A DNA stretch of 64,000 bases from Dioszegia crocea (lineage: Eukaryota > Basidiomycota > Tremellomycetes > Tremellales > Bulleribasidiaceae), in NCBI GenBank assembly GCA_001600615.1, contig BCKK01000002.1, forward strand, positions 1,952,809 to 2,016,808. Direction: 5' to 3'. A program made the translations under genes and the position numbers. Below are positions 34,494 through 47,135 of the stretch, piece by piece. Every line of letters starts with the position of its first letter. The first letter of the stretch is position 1. A model generated the notes under the pieces. The model was not told the DNA's origin and made no database searches. It was given only the letters and a program-made list of their open reading frames with translations.

Positions 34494-35891
34494 ATGGCCA
34501 CCGTCAATATCCGTCGTAACGTCGACGACAAGTTCTACGTAGGTCGCGTTCTGCTGAGTTACGAGGTGCTTAGACCTGATTGGGATAGCGATACAAAATG
34601 CCCGTCTTGCTCGTCAAGGTCGAAGGTCGTGGTAACGGTATCAAGACTGTCATCCCCAACATGGAGGACATTGCGCGTGCCCTAGCCAGGCCCCCTACCT
34701 GTGAGTTAGTCCCGTCGATCGGGCGGTTCCAAGCTGATAACCAGACCCGACCAAATTTTTCGGCTGCGAGCTCGGCGCGCAGACCACTTTTGCCAACGAC
34801 CGATACATTGTCAACGGATCCCACACCGCCGATCGTCTTCGAGAACTCCTCGATACCTTCATCGAGAAGTTCGTACTCTGCCCATCGTGCAAGAACCCCG
34901 AAACTGAGTTGGTCTTCACCGGCAAGGGCAACAATGAGGACATTCACCGAGACTGCAAAGCGTGCGGCAGGCAGAACGGCATCGACATGCGTCACAAACT
35001 CACCACATTCATTCTCCGAAACCCGCCCAAGAAGGAGAAGGGCAAGAAGGGAAGTAAGGGAATGACGGCAACTGCCAATGTGGGCGGTCCTATGGTCTTC
35101 GAGAAGGGAACCAACGGGAACGGAAATGCCGAAGAGGGGTCTGAGGAGGAGACGGACGCGCTCGCGGCGGCTGTGCCCACCAGCGGTACCGACATCGACG
35201 ATGCTCTCGGTCGATCTGATCCGATTCTCGGCAATCCCGACGCGGCGGAAGAAGTCTCCAAGAAGCTTCAGAAGCTGGATGTCGAGGATGAAGACGAGGA
35301 GGATGCGGATTCTCCGTACACCGCTCTCGGATCTTGGTTGAAGGAGAACAAGGATGCCGAAGACGGTGCGATCATTGCCAAAATCAAGGAGTTGGGGATT
35401 GTGGGCAAGCACAAGGTCCTCTTGGAAATTGGGCAGCACTTGTTCACCGATGACATCGCCAAGGAGATCACCAAGCGCGTCTCTTTGCTACAAGTTGTAA
35501 GTGCACAACCTCATAGGCTGTATACTACGAAACTAACGTTACAGCTCGTTTCGGCGAATTCGGAGAAGCACCAGAAATCCTTGTTGGGCGGTATCGAGCG
35601 ACTTCTGGCCCTTTCTCCCCAATCCGACCAGATCCTTGCAGCTGGCGCTACTTCCAAGGTCCTCATGGCCCTGTACCAAGCCGATATTCTTGAGGAAGAG
35701 GTTGTGCGCCAGTGGGGCACCCATGTCAGCAAGAAGTATGTCGATAAGGACAAGAGCAAGAAGGTCAGGAAGAGTGCGGATGCATTCCTCAAGGTGAGCA
35801 GATGCATGGATATGATGTGATGTGAATGCAGCTAATCTTTCAGTGGCTTGATGAAGCTGAGGAGTCCTCCGAGGAGGAGGATGACGAGTAA
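34494..35891 (+). CDS. TIF5: Translation initiation factor eIF5 (GTPase activator for eIF2)
   Basis: eIF5 promotes GTP hydrolysis by eIF2 in the 43S complex at start-codon recognition. Exon 1 (from 34494) reads [15 protein letters not shown] and splices to [20 protein letters not shown]. The invariant N-terminal GAP arginine corresponds to the Arg in NIRR. The zinc-binding part shows [17 protein letters not shown] and [20 protein letters not shown], a C-X2-C...C-X2-C-like fold in which the second pair includes the Cys of DCKACG. An acidic linker ([19 protein letters not shown]) leads to the C-terminal W2/HEAT domain ([39 protein letters not shown]). It ends with the acidic-aromatic tail [15 protein letters not shown]. 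Four short introns fit. Length and domain order match the family. Confidence 0.96.
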
Positions 35892-36284
35892 GCGAGATGG
35901 CGGGTTGGAGGTACTGCTTTTTCTGTTCTATAGCTCTCGTTCGATGTATTTGTGTGTCCGATCATTCGCAATGGCTTTAGCGTATCCAAGGCATTTCCAG
36001 AATCGAAGCGTGGGCCTCTCGTGCGCCGGACCACCATAGCAGCCTCGTACATGGAGCAGAGAGCTGTTGGGTGTCTTGCATGTCACGCGTCACGTCGGGT
36101 GTGACATGGACACGCGTCAAAGTTGACGTTGATTTTTGGCTCGTTCATTCCTCGCCTCTTTCCTCCAACATATGCTATAGATATAGTTCACTGGAATAGG
36201 CCCATACTGCGCGCACAGAGTAGTCAAAGATCGTCCTGTCCTATCCTAGATAGATACCACCCGAAAAACAAGCCAGAATAAATC
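35892..36284. other. Intergenic region between eIF5 and CSE1
   Basis: About 390 bases hold the eIF5 3' untranslated region and the CSE1 promoter, as both genes run on the plus strand. No coding frame or RNA gene is supported. Confidence 0.4.
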
Positions 36285-39200
36285 ATGGCGAGCCCACTCC
36301 AAACACTCTCCACCACCCTCTCGGCCTCAATCTCGCCCGACTCGTCTGTCCGGCGTCAGGCAGAGGACCAGCTACGCCAAGGAGAGGGCTCGGCGGGGTT
36401 TCTGCTGTTGGTTCTGCAGCTGGTCAACTCGTCTGAAGCGGATCTTACGGTCCGACAAACGGCTGGCGTGTACTTCAAAAATGTCGTCAAGCGTTTGTGG
36501 GCGGGCGAAGATGTGAGTCACCTTGTGCATCCTCAAAATGGACGTAGTGCTTACCTCCCATAGGAGGCCCAGATATCAGCTGCGGACAAGGCGCAGATCA
36601 AGAGCCAATTGGTCCCCGTTATGATCGCGCTTGGTACGCCTGGGACGGCTAGACTACAAAGCCAGATCAGTGAGGCTTTGAGTACTATCGCCACCCTTGA
36701 CTTCCCGGATGAGTGGGAAGGCCTTATCGATGTACGTGTCTGAAGTAATACGTATGGTTGTCCAAGCTGATAGCAACCAGGAGCTGGTCAACAGTCTTAC
36801 GCCTGATAATTTCGTCGTGAATAACGGTGTCCTCGCCACCGCTCACTCCATTTTCCGCAGGTAAGCAGTATCGTCTATCCCCTCTGCAGAATTTGAAGCG
36901 AAGCTTACATTCCCCCAGGTGGCGCTCGCAATTCCGGACCGACAAGCTCTATTCAGAAATCAATCTTGTCCTGTCCAAATTTTGCGAACCATATTATCAA
37001 CTATTCTCCCACGTCGACCGCCTTCTATCCTCGACCGAACCTCTCCCCGCCAACGCATCCCTGCCGCTCCTCGCACAGTCATTGCAGCTGCTCGTACAGC
37101 TCTTCCAGGATCTTAGTAGCCAGGATCTGCCTCCATACTTCGAAGAGAACATTACGGTGTTTATGGGCACAACAGATGGGAGCCAGGAAGGGTGGTTGAG
37201 AAAGTATCTGAGCTGGGAGAGGGCCGAGCTGAAAGGCGATGTGAGTCTCGGTAATTGATAATGATAAGTAAGCTCACGAAATAGGACGATGACGAAGCAC
37301 CTGGACCACTCCAAAAGATTCGAGCATCAATCTGCGAGATTGCAGAAATGTACGCCCAAAAATACCTTGACGCTTTTCCTCAGTTGGGCCAATTTGTGCA
37401 ATCGGTATGGAGCATGTTGACCACTATCGGACCCAGCACGAAGGAAGACATTGTAAGTACAACCTGCGCGCAGTCTCTTAGCGCGTGCCCTCGCTTATCT
37501 GGGCAGCTCGTCACGCACGCTTTGCGATTTTTGGCTGTCGTCGTCAAGATGGGCAGTCATCGGCAGATGTTCTCCTCGCCTGATACTCTTCGGGCATTCT
37601 GCGAGAAGATCATTCTGCCGAACATGAGTCTGCGACGTGAGTTAGTCCTCCTCCAAGTAAGCACCAGCTGATCTGTCAGAATACGAGGAGGAAATGTTTG
37701 AGGATGACCCGAATGAGTATATCCGCCGAGATCTGGAGCCTGCTACCGGTTAGTCTCTGTCGTTCTCTCGAGAGTAAGACTACATGCTGACCTTATCAGA
37801 CAGCGAGACCAGACGTCAAGCAGCTACGGATTTCACGCGGGCTCTGATGGAAAACTTTGAGTCGGAAGTGACGGATATCATCAAGGGATATATCACTCAG
37901 TATCTCCAGGTCAGTTTCCTTCTCCAGATGGTCCTCTCGGCGATCTAGATAGAACTGACGATTGCAGGATTATGCCTCGAATCCTGCAGACAAGTGGAAG
38001 TCCAAGGACACTGCGATTTATCTGCTCACATCCATTGCTTCAAGGGGTTCCACACAACAGGTGAGTTACTTCGGGCGAGCTTCCGAGCCAGTGGACCGCG
38101 GCTGATAGGCTTATAGCTCGGTGTCACATCTACCAACGTGCTCGTAGATGTTGTTCAATTCTTCGGCCAGAATGTCTTTGCAGACCTGCAAGCTGCCGAG
38201 GGTTCCGTGCATCCGATTTTGACCGTAGATGCGATCAAATTCTTGTACACCTTCAGAAACCAAGTCAGTCAAATTTTCCGGGATCAGAGAAGCCAGTAAC
38301 TGATCCGCAGCTCACAAAAGACCAACTTCTATCGGTCCTCCCTATTCTGGTCCAACACCTTGCATCGAGCAACTATGTCATCTATTCTTACGCCGCCATT
38401 ACGATCGAACGTATCTTGTTCATAAAAGTCAACAGACAAGCACAGTGAGTCTGATCTTTTGGCCGACGAATAGACAGCTGAGCACCTCAGATTCACACAG
38501 GCCGACGTGAGGCCATTCGCGGAAAACATCCTCATGGCACTCTTTACGAACATTGAACGAGGGGGTACGCCAGAGAAGATTGCGGAAAACGATTATTTGA
38601 TGAAGTGTGAGTAACGACCATGAGCTCTGTTTCTTGGAGATCTATCTAACATCATTTAGGTGCGATGCGAGTCATCATTACGGCAAGACAGGCTTTGACG
38701 CCGGTGTACGAGGCTGTACTCAACCGCCTGGTCAACATTATGGGGGAGATCAGCAAGAACCCCAGTAACCCCAAATTCAACCAGTACTGCTTTGAGGCTG
38801 TTTCAGCTTTGGTCCGGTGAGTATTTTACCAAAGCTGATACCATGGCATGCTGATGTTCCAGATTTGTTTGCGAGGGCACACCGGCCGCTCTACTAACAT
38901 TCGAAAACAAGCTATTCGGACCGGCTCAAGTGATCCTAGGCCAGGATGTTGTTGGTGAGTGTGCAATCCACGCGGTCTATACGCACATGAGTTGAGCTGA
39001 CTTCCCCCAGAATTCATCCCGTACATTTTCCAAATTCTCGCTCAGCTGCTCGAGCTTCACCCTGCCTCGCAAGGCCTACCGGAAGCTTACCAAGCTCTCC
39101 TCGCCCCCCTTCTCTCGGCTGCACTGTGGGAGCAGCGCGGAAATGTCCCCGCCCTCACCCGAATCTGGCGCGCCCTCCTCATGCGCGGTGGACCCCTCAT

Positions 39201-40199
39201 TGCTGAGAGTGGTCAAGTACAGGGATTGCTCGGTATTTTCCAGCGATTAATAGGGAGCAAAGTGAATGACCTGTATGGCTTTGAGTTGGTTCAGGGTCTA
39301 TACGAGTTCTTGCCCATGTGAGTTCAATCTCTTCGCCGCTCATGAAGCAAAACTGGCAGCTGACCCGTATAGCGAGGTCATGCGCCCCTTCAGCCAGACG
39401 ATATTCATGCTTCTTCTCAACCGCCTGCAGAACAAGCCATCGACTCAGTACACATTGAGCTTCGTCTACTTTGTCAGCTTCGTCAGTGCGCTGGAGCACG
39501 TAGGACCCGACCTCGTCATTGGGATCCTGGACGGTATTCAGCCTGGGTAAGTGACAGCTTCCGGTCAGTACGGCGAATTGTATTCTGACACTATTCCAGG
39601 CTATTTGGTAACCTTCAAACTGGCGTCGTTCTAGCCAACACCCAAAAGATGCCTGTCAAATGGCGCAAAACGACCGAAATTGGGTTGACGAGGATGATTA
39701 CCAGCAGCGACTTGATCCTGACCCCTGCCAATCAGAAACTTTGGTGAGTGATCCTTATCATCTGAAGTAATCGTGGTACCAATGCTGATACGACACAGGG
39801 CCCCAACCCTTATCGCCCTCATGGACCTTTTCAACCTTCCCCAAGATCTCACCTATAACGCAGCGACGAACGGCGCGTCGGACGACCTGACAGAGCTCGA
39901 TCCGGAAGAATCAGGCTTCCAGTCCTCGTTCTCCCGTCTCGGCGCCTCAGAAGCAGTCGTCCATGACCCGTTCGCCAAGATTCCCGACGCGAAGCGGTAT
40001 GCCTCGTCCGAGATTGCACGTGCGAGTCGAGAGCGCGGCGGTGGGCTCATCAAGGGGCTGATGAATGCTGGCAAGGGCGTAGAGGGCGGTGCGGTGGAGA
40101 GCTGCGAAGCTTACATGCAGAGCGTCGGGTGAGTGTTTCACTCGGGAAGCGATGAAGAATGACCGCTAACTCTGATTTAGAGACGTAGTATCGGCGTAA
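36285..40199 (+). CDS. CSE1: CSE1/CAS exportin-2, recycles importin alpha
   Basis: A karyopherin-beta protein that returns importin alpha to the cytoplasm with Ran-GTP. It begins MASPLQTLSTTLSASISPDS and continues VRRQAEDQLRQ, the importin-beta N-terminal domain, with RQTAGVYFKNVVKRLWAGED as the second helix pair. Further CSE1-like blocks are DEWEGLIDELVNSL, RWRSQFRTDKLYSEINLVL, YAQKYLDAFPQLGQFVQSVW, YEEEMFEDDPNEYIRRDLEP (a CSE1 hallmark), RRQAATDFTRALMENFESEV and YISRxxEP-like HEAT repeats to the end. The last exon gives VGDVVSA and TAA at 40197-40199. More than fifteen short introns are needed. The C-terminal CAS/CSE domain ends with a Ser/Gly tail (RGGGLIKGLMNAGKGVEGGA). It converges on the MscS gene. 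Confidence 0.95.
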
Positions 40200-40474
40200 T
40201 CGAGGCTATTTGGGCTTCCAAGCGCATGATCATGTCCGACGGCCTGGTTTTCAAAATGCACGCCGATGCATTAACGCCCTGCCTGCTGTTTCAGATCTAC
40301 GTTGCATTGTTCATGGGATACACAAGTCGTCTAATTTCATATTGTAGTCGTGCGTAAAGCAAGCAGCCTTGTCCAAGAGATACAGTGTGCCAGCTACTGC
40401 TCAACTACACAAATTCTACCGTTTTTTCCGCTTATTCATCTATACACCTCTACTCCACGGCCAATGTCCAGCAT

Positions 40475-43400
40475 CTACTGCCTCCTCGCCACAGGCGCAG
40501 AAGTCATCTCGATACTCTCCCCCGTCTGTCCATGAGCGATGCGGGCTCGAGCAGGTCCGACGACCGGTCCGGTATTGATGGCCGCGTGTCCGGCCGAAGT
40601 CGAGGCGGAGGGCGTCATCGTTCCGGGGGTGCCAGGTCGAGTAGGGTTGAAGTTGGAAGCTTCCTCGTCTTCGCCCCAAATATCTGACGGGTCAGTCACT
40701 AGAACAGACGACGCACAAGGGGGAACTCACCCGCCGAAGTGTCATTCATAACCTGGCGACGATCCATCAGGCCGACGCCGGCAGTCGTGGCTGCGTGAAA
40801 TGTAGGTGGCGGGGATTCTGGCTTCGCGGAGGCTTCAGCAGCGGCGGTAGTGGCTGCTGCATTCACTTCTTCCCATGGCACCACTTTCATTGTCAGCTAC
40901 TTGCCGGTATCGGTCTCAAATGAAGCTTACTAGTGTAGCGGACGGGATCAGCAGCAGCGGGCGCTGGATCACCAGCGCCTCCAGGACCCCAGATCTTAAG
41001 GTCGGCAAGTCTATAGATCCGTCAGCTTCGTTTCACCCATTTCCACAACTGTCGTGCAACTTACGTCATCTTCAAAGCGCAAATCCACTTGTTCCGCCTC
41101 TGCACCTTCAAAGCTCCCTGTTGCCAGTTGCTCTTGTACTTGATATCCGCCTTGAGAACCATCTTGGCTTGAGCAGGAATGTCATCGACAATCACGTCAA
41201 AGATTGGCAAATAGTCGCGTGTGTTCTCCTTGACGAAGATGAGCATCCGACCGCGGAGAGCTTGGAGGGATTCGAAAGTTGTGTCGAAGGAGACTTCAAA
41301 GGAAAAGGATTCGGAGGTGGGACCGGAGCGACGAACTGTGAAAGTCAGTAACGCGCGTTTGTAAACCTGGATTTATCGCTAAAGCCGAGACTCACCATTT
41401 TCGATCACTTTGGTGGCCAAAATGTTATGCCCTATCCATACGAATTTACCATCGACGCGCTTAAAGTTGGTCGAGAGTAATTGCATCTTAGCGACTGTAT
41501 ACGCGTTGCCCTAACATCGATCAGCTTTGAGACGTATGGCTATACAAATTCACTTACATCAATGTCGACCCGATCTCCCACGTCATAAGGGTGCTTGACA
41601 AACAAGAAGATACAAGCGAGCAAAATCTCCTGCATCGTTGACCCGATCAACCAGGACAGACCAAGAACGAATGTCCCGGCTGAGGTGACGAAAGATGTGA
41701 GTCGAGTAGTGACCATGGCGGCAAGGATGAGAACGACGATGACAAAGACGAAAACCATGAAGATGTCGTCGAGACTGCAGATCAGTACGGGTTCCCAATT
41801 TTGGTTGGCGCGGTGAACTTACCGTCGTACGGCTCCATCCAAGTCCCGCATACTTGCTTCCAAACTCAGCCTCTCTCTGTGAAGCGCCAAGACAGCACTC
41901 TCCAATTCGTCACGAGTAACGTCGCCGTTCCCATCGACGTCAAATACCGAGAAAGCGCTTTGGGCAGTCTCGAGATCAGGGAAGCTAACACTGTCAGAGT
42001 GATGATCAAAAGTAGAGATCGTGCAGGGTCAGACTGTGACTTACAATCGGGCAATGTCCTGGATATCGAGAGATGCTGCACCAGGCGTACGGAATGAGTA
42101 GAATAAACGACGAGCTAGCTATTCTCATCAGCTAACTCAAATATGTACGAAAGGCTTCGACGTACTGCCTTGGACTTGCTGGCCGAGCTGAGAGCAGCGG
42201 TCACTTTGTTGGCGGGTGAGTTGGTCTGCAAGACACTCTGACCTGCCATCTCCGATGCGACGTTTCCGAGGGCACTATACGCCATCAGCAGATGGGCCTT
42301 GCATTACGTAGAAAGTAGACACTGACGTAGTGGTGGTCTGAGCGACCTCTCGCAGGCCTCGCAAGGCTTTCCGGATAGCAACCTTGGGGATCTGCGATCC
42401 TTTGGTCTTTCGCGAGTCGGCATCGGTAAGGGTGTCAGAGCGACCTGGGATCTGCGAAGTCAGATCATCCTGAAGTGCGCGAAGGACGAGGACATACGTC
42501 GTGTGAGTTCATATACAAGGTCGTTAGAGCCCTAATTTGGAACTTCTGGTCCTGCAAACGGTCGGCGTACGAGTCTTGGTGGAATTGCAGACTGCTTGAT
42601 TAGCCTTTCCCCTCCCCCGTACCCGATGGCGGCGCTAAGCTTACGCAATAAGTTGCACGATCAATTTCTCTATGCCCAATACGATCGAGCAGAGGAAAAG
42701 TCCGAAGAGGATATTAACGAATGTCGTGAGATTGGTCCGAGATGTGCTGTCTGCCGCTCCGCCGTAGTGATTGATGATGAGTGGCGTGAAGGATATCCAG
42801 ATTGCCGCAGCCCAAGGGACCAGCTTGGCATACCTGTTGATGAGCAATTGTACGCGACTCTTCTGGAAAGCACGAGAATTTGGACTCACCGACCAAGGGC
42901 CCTAATCACATCGGTGTACTTTCTCGCATTAGGGACAATGCTGCCGATGACGTTCCTCCAGATACCGGGTAGCGTCAAAAACACAGCCGTGCTCGCCCAA
43001 AAGCCGCCCCAAAGTACACTGAGCCAAATCGACCACCATAAAAGTCCCACTTCCCATACCGCCGCCGACGGGACACCCGTCAGGGCAATGATGCCGGGAA
43101 TCCAGAGTATTGCGAGGACTGGGACAATGTAGAATACCCATCGCACGATGATGGAGGAGTTCAGGGCCCAGTAGTAGAATCGCGAGAGCTATGCCTTGTC
43201 AGCAAGGATTCCGCGTGATGCTGACAAACCTACCTTGTTGGTCCCAACATCGCCCTCGGCGAATCGTAGGTTTGCGTCCTTTGCCTGACTCGGATTGTAC
43301 TCCTCCCATTCTGGCCGGTCGCCAAGAAGATCCCAAGATTGAGACCGACTATTCTTGGGTCTCTTCTTTTTCTCCGCTGATCCAGGGCCACCGCTATCCA

Positions 43401-44237
43401 CAGACGGCGTACTGTAATTGGCCTGCATCGGGATGAAACTGAAAGGTCGTCGACGCGGAGTGCTAGAGCCCGTGCCGTTTTGTGGGGTGGTCGAACGAGA
43501 GCCAGAGGCGTTGTCGTTGTTTTGAGAGGGACTGTTGGTGTCGTTCAGTGGGACTGATGTGTACGACCGGTCGTTGCGGTCGTTGTGGGGTAGTTGTGGA
43601 GATGGGGGATAGTGTACGACTTTGACTGGGTTACCGAGCGGAGTGCCAGCGGCAGAAGATGGTTGAGTAGCCCCGGGCGGAAGGAAGTAGCCTAAGTGAT
43701 CAGCTTAGGATCAAAAAAGCTTTCAGATGACTTACCGCTTGATAGCTGTGTAGCGGCCGGGGGAGGTGGAGTCAGGGGTGTGCGCGAGTCGTGACGCGAA
43801 AGTTGGCCTAGATCTGCCTCTGAGTCGTGACCATCAAAGGACGGGTCTCTAGGTTGGGCATCAGCTTTAGATCTAGCATATAGAGGCTAGCAAATGCGAC
43901 TAGGGACTTACCTGACTTGAATTTTCGGGGCAGCGCCGAGGTAATCCTTGCCTTGCATCTGTCCTGAGGTGTAGCTCTGGTCGTAGCGTTGATCACGCCC
44001 GCGTGATTGAGAAGCTGGTGAGGAATGGGAGTCTTCCTTGGGGGTCTATATACGATCAGCGTTGTACGTACAGTGAAATGAGAAGAAGGTCCCCCTCCAT
44101 AAAACTAAAGGAGGGCCCTGAAACACAAGCAAGGGGAAAGAGGGTGTTGTGTTGTTGGGGGGCACGCGTCCAGTCTTGAAACTCACATAGTATCCCCTTC
44201 TCCGATTCTTTTCATCATTCATATCGCTGCTTGACAT
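40475..44237 (-). CDS. EF-hand MscS-type mechanosensitive channel (Msy1/Msy2 family)
   Basis: Fungal MscS-like channel, in fission yeast (Msy1/Msy2) an ER membrane protein controlling calcium during hypo-osmotic stress. It starts at the ATG at 44237 (MSSSDMNDEKNRRRGY), then a Ser/Pro-rich cytosolic N-terminus. Membrane segments include WVFYIVPVLAILWIPGIIAL, LLWWSIWLSVLWGGFWASTA and VNILFGLFLCSIVLGIEKLI. A canonical EF-hand loop, DVDGNGDVTRDE, sits before the pore. The pore-lining MscS helix and beta domain follow: MVFVFVIVVLILAAMVTTRL, TFVLGLSWLIGSTMQEILLA, FLFVKHPYDVGDRVDIDGNA and FVWIGHNILATKVIENVRRS. The tail (ADPVRYTLVPWEEVNAAATT) is Ala-rich and ends VARRQ. All family elements appear intact. 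Confidence 0.93.
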
Positions 44238-44951
44238 GATTGCTTCCTATCTGCTCTAGGTTATGCAGAGATTGAGCGAGTCAAGCACTCTATTAGGGCT
44301 CTGGCTGGACTCTGGGGTGCAGTGGGGAAATTTTGGTGCGCGGAGATACCCGACAGCAGCAGTAACAAATGTGCCTCCGAGTTCGCGGCTATATTTAGGG
44401 ACGCTGGACACAGCAAAGGGCAATGGAGGACCGCAGAGGGTGCGAGGCAAGTGGACGGAGTGAGGATAGAGTGCGATGCTATTGTATGGCCTCCGAACTG
44501 CAACAAGAATCACAGTGGCAGGGATTTGAGACAGCGAAAAGTATGACGTCGACGGCGCGGGGCGGTGCCACCGACATGGATCTCCGTCGTTAGTCATTTG
44601 TTGCTATCTTTGGTGATTTAGCAAGACACACGACCTTTACCTGAAGAGTCGGGCGGGTCTAGGCTAGGCTGGGCCGCATGAGAGACTTCAACGGATCGAG
44701 TGCATGCATCATGAAGGAAGCAGGGACTTCCAAGGCGCGTCTGCAAATTTGAGCTCCGACTTCCGCCTGCCGGCATTTTCCCCCGCGCGATTCATAATAT
44801 GCGCAGCTGGACTTTCGCTGGTACTGTGCTAGTGCTCCATCGTCGGCTCGGCCGCGTAGAGAGCTGTAGAGAGAATCCAAAGACGCGGCGCTCGCATTTC
44901 CATAGACCTCAGGACTTCCGAGATATACTACCTCCTCAGCTGACAACCGAA
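44238..44951. other. Intergenic region between the M50B-like gene and the MscS gene
   Basis: About 710 bases hold the promoter of the MscS gene and the 3' end of the M50B-like gene; both are on the minus strand. Open frames on either strand (for example 44256-44597 and 44659-44946, both minus) lack domains and splice continuity, so no gene is called. Confidence 0.35.
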
Positions 44952-46986
44952 TCAGTCCTCAGTCCGTTCTTCCACCTTGCCCTGACCCCAGTCCAGACTA
45001 TCCTGAAGAATCTGGCCACCCGCCTTTGCTGTTTCTAGCAGATCCGCACCACTGAAATGCCATGGAGATGGCCAGAATGTCCGTGACTCTAGAGCCTGTT
45101 CGGCTGTTGTAGTCCGGACCACGTAGACTGATGTGAGGATAGTGATGAGAATGGCGAGTAGTTGTAGGACGAGCGATATCCAGGCAATTTCTGCATTGGG
45201 TCAGTCGGTTCGGAATCTCAGCCGGCGAAGAAGTGCTCAGGGTAGAGACAGGAAGGCTTACGTTTAGTCCTGGAGCCTACTTTCTTCCAGTATTCTACCA
45301 TCAACTCCTGCCACTTTTGTATAGGTGACTGCCCGTCTTCCGCGTTCATCGAGACTTCCCATTCCGTCAATGCTTGCCTCCACGCTTTCTGATCGACTGG
45401 GTATCTCTTCTTTCTGGGACGAGGTGCGGGTTTGGTGGTCATCAATTCCGCGAAAGCGCACGCATCGCTTCCTCTCACGCCGTCGTCTTTCATCGAGTCC
45501 TCGTATATATCCTGCACAGCGTAGATGGCCGAGAAGAGGCCGATGAACATGATCACGAAGCGTAGACCGACCGAGTCGGCGATGAGCCAAGCAGGAAGGA
45601 TCGCGCCAAAGGAGACTGCCGATGTGACTAGTAAGATGCTGAGTCATTGTCAGCCAGTAATGCTGATTATGGAGCACGCGTACGGTTCTCAAGCTCTTCA
45701 CAACTCACCGCTCCAGCGAGACCATCTTATGCCTATACACCGTTTCCAAACTCGCTACCTTCTTCGCCAGTGTCTTTTGTAGGTCCGCCTCACCTTCCGG
45801 CGACAGGCTGCCTTTCCTGGCCCTCAATTTCTGGTCTAGCTCCTCCGCATGTTTCATCCGTAATCTGAGCTTAGACGAACCTCGTGCCAGCTTCGCGTCT
45901 TGTCTCTGCAGATCGTACAGGCGCTGTTCAGAGATAACGATGGTAGGCTTCCAGCAAAATTGTCTGATGCGCATATTGATGCGTTCCCAATTGTATCGGA
46001 AGGTGGATTTCGTCCGAATACATCCACAGACGACTGCGGTGAAGAGTAGGTAGCCGACGAGTGCGATAGCCGCTTTCTTCGATCTATATTTAGAGCCTTA
46101 GTAAAGGTCGAATAACGGAATCAAGGCGAGGAGAACTCACGTCAGAGCGTCAAACCCAGCGCCAAGTAAGCTGCAGCCAATGAGACAGCTTCCGCTATTG
46201 TGATCAGCAGTCCGCAATACAAGTCGTGGAACTCAAGGCTCACAGGTACCCCGCAGCCAGTGTGGGACGGCGTGCAGGAGCATGACCAGGTTTCCATCCA
46301 GTTTCACCTCCGTGCCGAGCTACAGCTGGTCAGCATAAGTCTCCCAGAGACCGTCATAGACTTACCGTTGATACTGATGTATGCGACTTGGCCGAGTCTA
46401 CTTTGATCAGTGCGAGCCCAGGGCACACGTCAAAGCCTCGGGAACAATGTGGGTAACTTACGTGAGACTACCGACAATGACATGGGACATCTGGTCAATC
46501 ATCAGCAAGCAAGTCAATGTGATGGTGCGGAACTAGAGACGCACTTCGTGGAAAAGCACAGTCAGGTTTTTGAACACCCATAAAATATCGATTTCTCGCA
46601 GCTCATCCTCCTTGGCCGGCACCCGCTTGAACTTGGGTATACCCCGTTCAAACACCTGATGCCCTTTATCGTCCAGAATCGGCTCTAGTAATTTGACATC
46701 CTTCCGGCAGGGACCGCCCAGCATATAGGAAGGCCTAGTAATTGTCAGCGATGCTCTCGTCCTAGATGAGCGGTTGAGGGCAGTGAACCGACCAGCATAG
46801 TATAATGACGACGAGTGATCCGACGATGAAGTAGAGCGAGAGTTTCGTGGCGTCCGTCAAATCTGCAAAGCCAGGGAAACCGGACCTTGTCGCTGAGGCC
46901 AGATTTGAGTCGGTATAGCGGTCCATTTGGCTGACGAAACAAGCGGCAACACCGAGAGGCACGGAACTCAGAACCGGCCAGACCAT
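44952..46986 (-). CDS. M50B-like membrane metalloprotease with HEMSH motif
   Basis: A multi-pass membrane protein of the peptidase M50B-like family, putatively an intramembrane zinc protease; its substrate is unknown. The N-terminus is MVWPVLSSVPLGVAACFVSQ, with a helix at TKLSLYFIVGSLVVIILCW. The zinc motif is FKNLTVLFHE joined across an intron to MSHVIVGSL, giving HEMSH (HExxH). It is followed by a 29-nt exon (46490-46462), TLGQVAYISIN, HGGETGWKPG and AAGYLGSCLIGCSLLGAGF, matching the family's HExSH...GG.T...AGYLGSS pattern. Between two later membrane segments sits about 95 residues of basic/coiled-coil sequence (LYDLQRQDAKLARGSSKLRL, LDQKLRARKGSLSPEGEADL) that I do not recall in the family. 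The later part reads VIMFIGLFSAIYAVQDIYED and SDACAFAEL, the usual M50B end block. The C-terminal helix is ISLVLQLLAILITILTSVYV. Confidence 0.8.
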
Positions 46987-47135
46987 CTAGCCTGCCTGGC
47001 GTGTTGCCGACCTATCCAGGGGCTTGCGGCAAAGGAGTACCGTATATAAACCTATGAGGGTCAGGACTATTGGCACAAAGGATGACAATGACGTCTGTTC
47101 ATTTGACTCGCCTATACACAATTTCTCGATCCAGT

